DNA of 8,660 nt from an uncultured Phascolarctobacterium sp. Lineage in GTDB: Bacteria; Bacillota; Negativicutes; Acidaminococcales; Acidaminococcaceae. The notes under the pieces were generated by a model. The model had not been told where the DNA came from. It worked only from the letters and a program-made list of their open reading frames with translations, and ran no database searches. The position numbers and the translations under genes were made by a program. The stretch lies in contig USHB01000055.1 in assembly GCA_900554395.1 (NCBI GenBank), positions 1 through 8,660 on the forward strand. Reading direction: 5' to 3'. The first letter of the stretch is position 1, and every line of letters starts with the position of its first letter. Shown here in pieces: positions 6,372-8,660 of the stretch.

Positions 6372-6917
6372 TTATTTGTTGAAGTAACGGGCAAGCAGAC
6401 CAGCGAAAGCTCTGCCATGGCGGGCTTCGTCACGAGCCATTTCATGAACGGTGTCATGGATAGCGTCAAGGCCGAGTTCTTTAGCGCGTTTTGCAAGGTC
6501 GGTTTTGCCTGCGGTTGCGCCGTTTTCAGCTTCTACGCGCATTTCAAGGTTCTTTTTGGTGCTGTCGGTAACAACTTCGCCGAGCAGTTCAGCAAATTTT
6601 GCAGCATGTTCTGCTTCTTCGTAAGCAGCTTTTTCCCAGTACAGGCCGATTTCAGGATAGCCTTCGCGATGAGCAACGCGAGCCATAGCGAGGTACATGC
6701 CTACTTCGCAGCATTCGCCGTTGAAGTTAGCACGCAGGTCAGCTTTGATATCTTCGGGAACGTCTTTAGCTACGCCAACAAAATGTTCAGCAGCCCAAGT
6801 CATTTCACCTTTCATTTCAACAAATTTGGAAGCAGGAGCTTTGCACTGAGGGCAATATTCCGGAGCTGCTTCACCTTCATAAACATAGCCGCAAACCTGG
6901 CAAACAAATTTTTTCAT
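6372..6917 (-). CDS. Reverse rubrerythrin (rubredoxin domain N-terminal), peroxide reductase
   Basis: Reverse rubrerythrins reduce hydrogen peroxide, and in clostridia also help remove oxygen, using electrons from NADH through an oxidoreductase-rubredoxin chain in the cytoplasm. The 181-residue protein has the inverted domain order. A compact rubredoxin-like knuckle comes first, with C6-C9 and C22-C25. A four-helix ferritin-like diiron domain follows (about 40-180). Likely diiron ligands are E68 in '[10 protein letters not shown]', E101 and H104 in 'YEEAEH', E129/E131 in 'RVEAEN', E159, and E164 and H167 in 'ARDEARH'. The start at 6917 is chosen over an upstream ATG at 6941 because GGAGGA lies just before it and the rubredoxin domain begins there. 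It is a single-gene unit with a near-consensus promoter and a candidate PerR box. This fits an anaerobe coping with oxygen exposure. Confidence 0.94.
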   Translation of the reverse strand: MKKFVCQVCGYVYEGEAAPEYCPQCKAPASKFVEMKGEMTWAAEHFVGVAKDVPEDIKADLRANFNGECCEVGMYLAMARVAHREGYPEIGLYWEKAAYEEAEHAAKFAELLGEVVTDSTKKNLEMRVEAENGATAGKTDLAKRAKELGLDAIHDTVHEMARDEARHGRAFAGLLARYFNK

Positions 6918-6980
6918 TATACATTCCTCCATAAAGTACAATTATCTGAGCAGTTAGTCATTAACCGCTTTACTGTAATG

Positions 6981-7009
6981 ATTTTAACACAGGCAATGGC
7001 AGTTGTCAA
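6981..7009 (-). promoter_or_regulatory. Strong promoter of the reverse rubrerythrin gene
   Basis: On the minus strand a perfect -35 TTGACA (7009-7004) is followed after 17 bp by -10 TAAAAT (6986-6981), with a TGT extension just before the -10. Transcription would start near 6974, giving a leader of about 57 nt. This is the strongest-looking promoter in the window. Confidence 0.85.
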
Positions 7010-7021
7010 TAATTATTATTA
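7007..7021. promoter_or_regulatory. Candidate PerR/Fur-type box overlapping the rubrerythrin -35
   Basis: On the minus strand the 15-mer TAATAATAATTATTG agrees with the PerR consensus TTATAATNATTATAA at 12 positions, including the whole inner core ATAAT-N-ATTAT. Its last bases overlap the -35 hexamer, a position where binding would repress. Reverse rubrerythrin genes are PerR targets in clostridia. The region is AT-rich, so chance similarity is possible. Confidence 0.45.
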
Positions 7022-7071
7022 ATTGTCTTGCAATGCTAAAATTAAAATTTTTGTGAAATGTATTTAAAATA

Positions 7072-7085
7072 TCCGCTTATGCGGA
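7072..7085. repeat. Short inverted repeat upstream of the 101-residue protein gene
   Basis: TCCGC (7072-7076) and GCGGA (7081-7085) flank a TTAT centre. It lies about 36 bp upstream of the -35 box of the following gene and between two divergent promoters. It could be an activator site or mean nothing. Confidence 0.25.
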
Positions 7086-7120
7086 ATGCTGCAAAATTTA
7101 AGCAGAAAGCTAGCTGGCTA

Positions 7121-7149
7121 TTGTAGAATAGCGCAGAAATTGCTATAAT
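7121..7149 (+). promoter_or_regulatory. Extended -10 promoter of the 101-residue protein gene
   Basis: -35 TTGTAG (7121-7126) and a perfect -10 TATAAT (7144-7149) are spaced 17 bp apart. A TGC extension precedes the -10. The leader to the ATG at 7175 would be only about 19 nt. Confidence 0.72.
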
Positions 7150-7174
7150 ATACAGAAGATACCGGAGGTACGAT

Positions 7175-7480
7175 ATGGAAAAATTTGTTGTAACTTTAAA
7201 TCATCACGCTCATTATGGATATGTTGAATATGACCCGGAAACAAAAACGGCAAACGTTTGCCTTGATGTGCCGGAAGCAAAAGCAAAAGTAGAAGAGTTT
7301 TTGCAAAAACCTTTGACGCTTGATTTACCTGAAGGCGATACCATCCGCCAGTTTGTTACCAAAACGTTAATGCCGCTGGAAAGCCTTGAAAATTTTAAGG
7401 CATGCCTTGGCAGATTGTGGTTTCATACCGACGTAAGAGTTGAATGGAGTATGCCTCCGGGAGCAATGGATAATTTATAA
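7175..7480 (+). CDS. Conserved-looking small cytoplasmic protein, function unknown
   Basis: I do not recognise this 101-residue protein. It has no signal peptide or membrane segment and reads as a compact alpha/beta domain. The N-terminus, 'FVVTLNHHAHYGYVEYDPET' (4-23), has three histidines and two strand-like stretches. A helix 'PEAKAKVEEFLQKPL' (33-47) and a helical stretch around 58-80 follow, then 'GRLWFHTDVRVEWSMPPG' (79-96). The gene is clearly real: an excellent GGAGG site 6 nt before the ATG, its own extended -10 promoter and normal codon use. It is divergent from reverse rubrerythrin and is followed by tRNA-Arg without a visible terminator, so read-through into the tRNA is possible. 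A stress role would be a guess from neighbourhood only. Confidence 0.72.
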   Translation: MEKFVVTLNHHAHYGYVEYDPETKTANVCLDVPEAKAKVEEFLQKPLTLDLPEGDTIRQFVTKTLMPLESLENFKACLGRLWFHTDVRVEWSMPPGAMDNL

Positions 7481-7509
7481 TTGCCGCGTTGGCAGAATTG
7501 TGTTAAACT
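7481..7509 (+). promoter_or_regulatory. Possible promoter of tRNA-Arg
   Basis: -35 TTGCCG (7481-7486) and -10 TAAACT (7504-7509) are 17 bp apart, with a TGT extension before the -10. It begins right after the stop of the 101-residue gene and would start transcription near 7516, eight bases before the tRNA. Both hexamers are imperfect. Confidence 0.45.
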
Positions 7510-7523
7510 TAATAAGCTGTTTT

Positions 7524-7600
7524 GGTTCCGTAGCTCAGCAGGATAGAGCAACCGCCTCCTAAGCGGTAGGTCGGCAGTTCGAATCTGCCCGGGATCACCA
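7524..7600 (+). tRNA. tRNA-Arg (anticodon CCT, reads AGG)
   Basis: The 77-nt sequence folds as a full cloverleaf. The acceptor GGTTCCG pairs with CGGGATC, with two G-U pairs. The D stem is GCTC/GAGC, the anticodon stem ACCGC/GCGGT holds loop CTCCTAA with anticodon CCT, the variable loop is AGGTC, and the T stem GGCAG/CTGCC holds TTCGAAT. The discriminator A and the 3' CCA are encoded. It stands alone with a terminator 12 nt downstream. Confidence 0.96.
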
Positions 7601-7611
7601 TATAAAAACTT

Positions 7612-7640
7612 AGCCGTGGAGTACTTTCCGCGGCTTTTTT
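7612..7640 (+). terminator. Intrinsic terminator of tRNA-Arg
   Basis: Arms AGCCGTGGA (7612-7620) and TCCGCGGCT (7627-7635) form a 9-bp stem with one T-G pair and a six-base loop. A run of T and a T-rich tail follow at once. Confidence 0.92.
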
Positions 7641-7724
7641 ATTTTATTGACTGTAATAGGCGCTGGCTCAATGATAGCAATAGTGGTAATTTACTGCTCC
7701 TATAAAAATTTTTGCATTAAACTC

Positions 7725-7753
7725 TTTACAAAACAGTTTTGGCGTGTTAAAAT
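7725..7753 (+). promoter_or_regulatory. Promoter of the toxin-antitoxin operon
   Basis: -35 TTTACA (7725-7730) and -10 TAAAAT (7748-7753) are separated by 17 bp, with a TGT extension before the -10. Transcription would begin near 7760, leaving about 53 nt of leader before the antitoxin ATG. Confidence 0.72.
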
Positions 7754-7766
7754 TTTGCCTGTTCTC

Positions 7767-7780
7767 TGTCGCTAGGGACA
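7767..7780. promoter_or_regulatory. Candidate autoregulatory palindrome of the toxin-antitoxin operon
   Basis: TGTC (7767-7770) and GACA (7777-7780) are inverted, and the centre GCTAGG is symmetric but for its outer pair, so 12 of 14 bases are palindromic. It sits about 7-20 bp downstream of the predicted start site, where binding of a Phd-type antitoxin or its complex could block transcription. The role is inferred. Confidence 0.4.
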
Positions 7781-7812
7781 AAATTATTTGATGTTCGGAA
7801 AGGAGGAAAAGC

Positions 7813-8079
7813 ATGGTTTATATCGAGCCCGCAACGCGTTTGCGTACCGATTATAACAGAATTGCCGATTTGGCACGCAAGACAGGTGATGCAGTTTATA
7901 TTACCCGCAACGGCACTCCGGAAGTTGTAGTAATGGATGTAAAAGCATTTCAACAGAGGGAACTGGTGCTGAAACTTGCCAATGTTGTTTTAGAAGGCGA
8001 GTTGAAAAGATTAAAAGGCACAGCATCACTTAGCATAGAAGAAATGGAAGCTATGCTGAAAGAATATGCTAAACGCTGA
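7813..8079 (+). CDS. Phd/YefM-family antitoxin
   Basis: Phd/YefM antitoxins bind their own operator with the N-terminal half and wrap the toxin with a flexible C-terminal half. The 88-residue protein has the family layout: 'TDYNRIADLARKTGDAVYITRNGTPEVVVMDVKAF' (12-46) matches the helix, strand, 'xITRxGxPxVVV' core. A charged helical tail (47-88) ends in 'SIEEMEAMLKEYAKR'. An excellent AGGAGG site lies 6 nt before the ATG. It is the first gene of the pair and overlaps the toxin start by 14 nt, the usual order and coupling for type II modules. Autoregulation is expected, and a palindrome lies just downstream of the promoter. Confidence 0.9.
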   Translation: MVYIEPATRLRTDYNRIADLARKTGDAVYITRNGTPEVVVMDVKAFQQRELVLKLANVVLEGELKRLKGTASLSIEEMEAMLKEYAKR

Positions 8080-8386
8080 TGCAACTGTAAGATTTATGCC
8101 GCGAGCCGTTGAAGATCTTGATAATATTACTGCCTATTGGCGCCGTAATATAACTCAGGAAGAAGCAAGAAGAATCAGCATAAAAATCTTGCGTGATTTA
8201 AAGGAATTGGCGCTGTTTTATCCGGCCGCAAACATTATACGCTACGAGCCGTTACGAAGCCAGTCTTTCAGATTTTACAGAAGCGGAGCTTATCTCTGCA
8301 TCTGTAAAAAAATCGAGAATATAATTTATATTTACCATATTGCGCACGAAGACAGTGAATATCCTGGAATATTTGTGCGCAGATAA
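8066..8386 (+). CDS. ParE/RelE-superfamily toxin
   Basis: The 106-residue basic protein matches the ParE/RelE fold. The N-terminal strand 'ATVRFMPRAVEDLDNITAYW' (6-25) leads to a helical hairpin (about 16-50), followed by 'RYEPLRSQSFRFYRSGAYLC' (59-78), the strand 'IENIIYIYHIAHED' (83-96) and an arginine-ending tail. ParE toxins poison DNA gyrase and RelE toxins cut mRNA on the ribosome. Sequence alone does not decide, but the N-terminal pattern looks more like ParE. The start at 8066 lies inside the antitoxin and lacks a strong ribosome site, so expression probably depends on coupling. The ATG at 8079 is in another frame and stops after three codons. A later in-frame ATG at 8096 lacks a ribosome site and would remove the first strand. 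Confidence 0.85.
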   Translation: MLNADATVRFMPRAVEDLDNITAYWRRNITQEEARRISIKILRDLKELALFYPAANIIRYEPLRSQSFRFYRSGAYLCICKKIENIIYIYHIAHEDSEYPGIFVRR

Positions 8387-8392
8387 GCGATG

Positions 8393-8427
8393 GCACTCTG
8401 AATTAAACAGGGTGCTGTTTTTATTTT
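8393..8427 (+). terminator. Intrinsic terminator of the toxin-antitoxin operon
   Basis: Arms GCACTCTG (8393-8400) and CAGGGTGC (8408-8415) form an 8-bp stem with one T-G pair and a 7-nt loop. The T-rich tract TGTTTTTATTTT follows, seven bases after the toxin stop. Confidence 0.85.
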
Positions 8428-8432
8428 GTTTA

Positions 8433-8466
8433 CTGCCGCAGCAGTTTAATATTTTATTTGCGGCAG
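8433..8466. repeat. Perfect 8-bp inverted repeat upstream of the helicase gene
   Basis: CTGCCGCA (8433-8440) and TGCGGCAG (8459-8466) are exact inverted copies around an AT-rich 18-nt centre. No T-run follows the second arm, so it does not look like a terminator on the plus strand. It may be an operator or part of the promoter region of the helicase gene. Confidence 0.45.
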
Positions 8467-8552
8467 GCAGGAAAAACAGCTGTTAAATAGAATAATAATA
8501 AAGTTACGCAGATGAAGATATATAACTGTTTTAGTGTTTGATGGAGGACAGA

Positions 8553-8660
8553 ATGACTGATTGTACCAATGGGCTTAATCCGCAGCAGGCGGAAGCTGTA
8601 CTTAATACCGAAGGGCCAATGCTGATTATGGCAGGTGCAGGCAGCGGCAAAACCAAAGTG
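8553..8660 (+). CDS. UvrD/PcrA-type superfamily 1 DNA helicase (N-terminus only)
   Basis: Only the first 36 codons are inside the window, and the frame is open to the edge. They hold the Q-motif-like 'LNPQQAEAV' (8-16) and the Walker A motif 'AGAGSGKT' (27-34) of ATP-dependent 3'-5' helicases of the UvrD/Rep/PcrA group, which act in nucleotide excision repair and in clearing protein-DNA and transcription roadblocks. In a Firmicute the usual member is PcrA, but AddA and related helicases share these motifs, so the symbol is left blank. GGAGG (8543-8547) sits 5 nt before the ATG. No clear promoter was found in the 137 bases before it. Confidence 0.9.
   Translation, partial: MTDCTNGLNPQQAEAVLNTEGPMLIMAGAGSGKTKV

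Noticed and set aside
6417..7022. A 201-codon open frame on the plus strand opposite rubrerythrin
   Set aside because: It is the antisense shadow of the strongly supported rubrerythrin gene. Its product is a low-complexity Phe/Ala-rich string, it has no ribosome site, and it runs through the rubrerythrin promoter.
7682..7698. Imperfect palindrome around GTAATTTAC upstream of the toxin-antitoxin promoter
   Set aside because: Only the 9-nt core is symmetric, and it sits about 30 bp before the -35; the dyad at 7767-7780 is a better operator candidate.
7671..7775. A 34-codon open frame after the tRNA terminator, with a weak TTGACT upstream
   Set aside because: No ribosome binding site precedes the ATG, it overlaps the toxin-antitoxin promoter and its palindrome, and the product is not recognisable.
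1..8660. CRISPR array, insertion sequence or phage genes
   Set aside because: No regularly spaced repeats, no transposase or integrase motif and no terminal inverted repeats were seen on either strand.

Overview
The window most likely comes from a diderm Firmicute of the class Negativicutes (Phascolarctobacterium/Acidaminococcus-like, inferred from gene content and style, not proven). An AsmA/TamB-like envelope protein implies an outer membrane. Firmicute-type signals accompany it: strong GGAGG ribosome sites, TTGACA/TATAAT promoters, a reverse-order rubrerythrin of the clostridial type and a ThiW-type ECF S component. Base composition is moderate and looks fairly even. I see no insertion sequence, CRISPR array or prophage.

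Layout. 1-1440: a promoter, an AsmA-like protein and a perfect 11-bp terminator hairpin shared with the convergent operon. 1442-2625: a minus-strand operon from a clear promoter, thiW, then an 87-residue three-helix membrane protein, then an ArsR/SmtB repressor with an intact CzrA-like zinc site. 2693-4942: a plus-strand pair, a CaiB/BaiF-type CoA-transferase homologue abutting an exported M48 metalloprotease. 4954-5561: a terminator and a minus-strand HD-domain hydrolase. 5618-6341: a promoter, an XRE-cupin regulator and a bidirectional terminator. 6372-7009: a minus-strand reverse rubrerythrin with a near-consensus promoter and a PerR-box-like palindrome. 7121-7480: a small uncharacterised protein with its own promoter. 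7524-7635: tRNA-Arg(CCU) and a terminator. 7725-8415: a promoter, a Phd/YefM antitoxin, a ParE/RelE-superfamily toxin overlapping it by 14 nt, and a terminator. 8553-8660: the start of a UvrD/PcrA-type helicase, cut by the window edge.

How the genes fit together. Most units are small and independent: envelope maintenance (AsmA-like, M48), vitamin-precursor uptake apparently tied to metal sensing (thiW, membrane protein, arsR), peroxide defence (rubrerythrin) and a toxin-antitoxin pair behind a tRNA. No single new multi-gene system stands out. The points most worth following are the zinc-sensor/ThiW operon without a visible TPP riboswitch, a CoA-transferase homologue whose expected nucleophile aspartate reads as alanine, the PerR-like box on the rubrerythrin promoter, and the palindrome just downstream of the toxin-antitoxin promoter.
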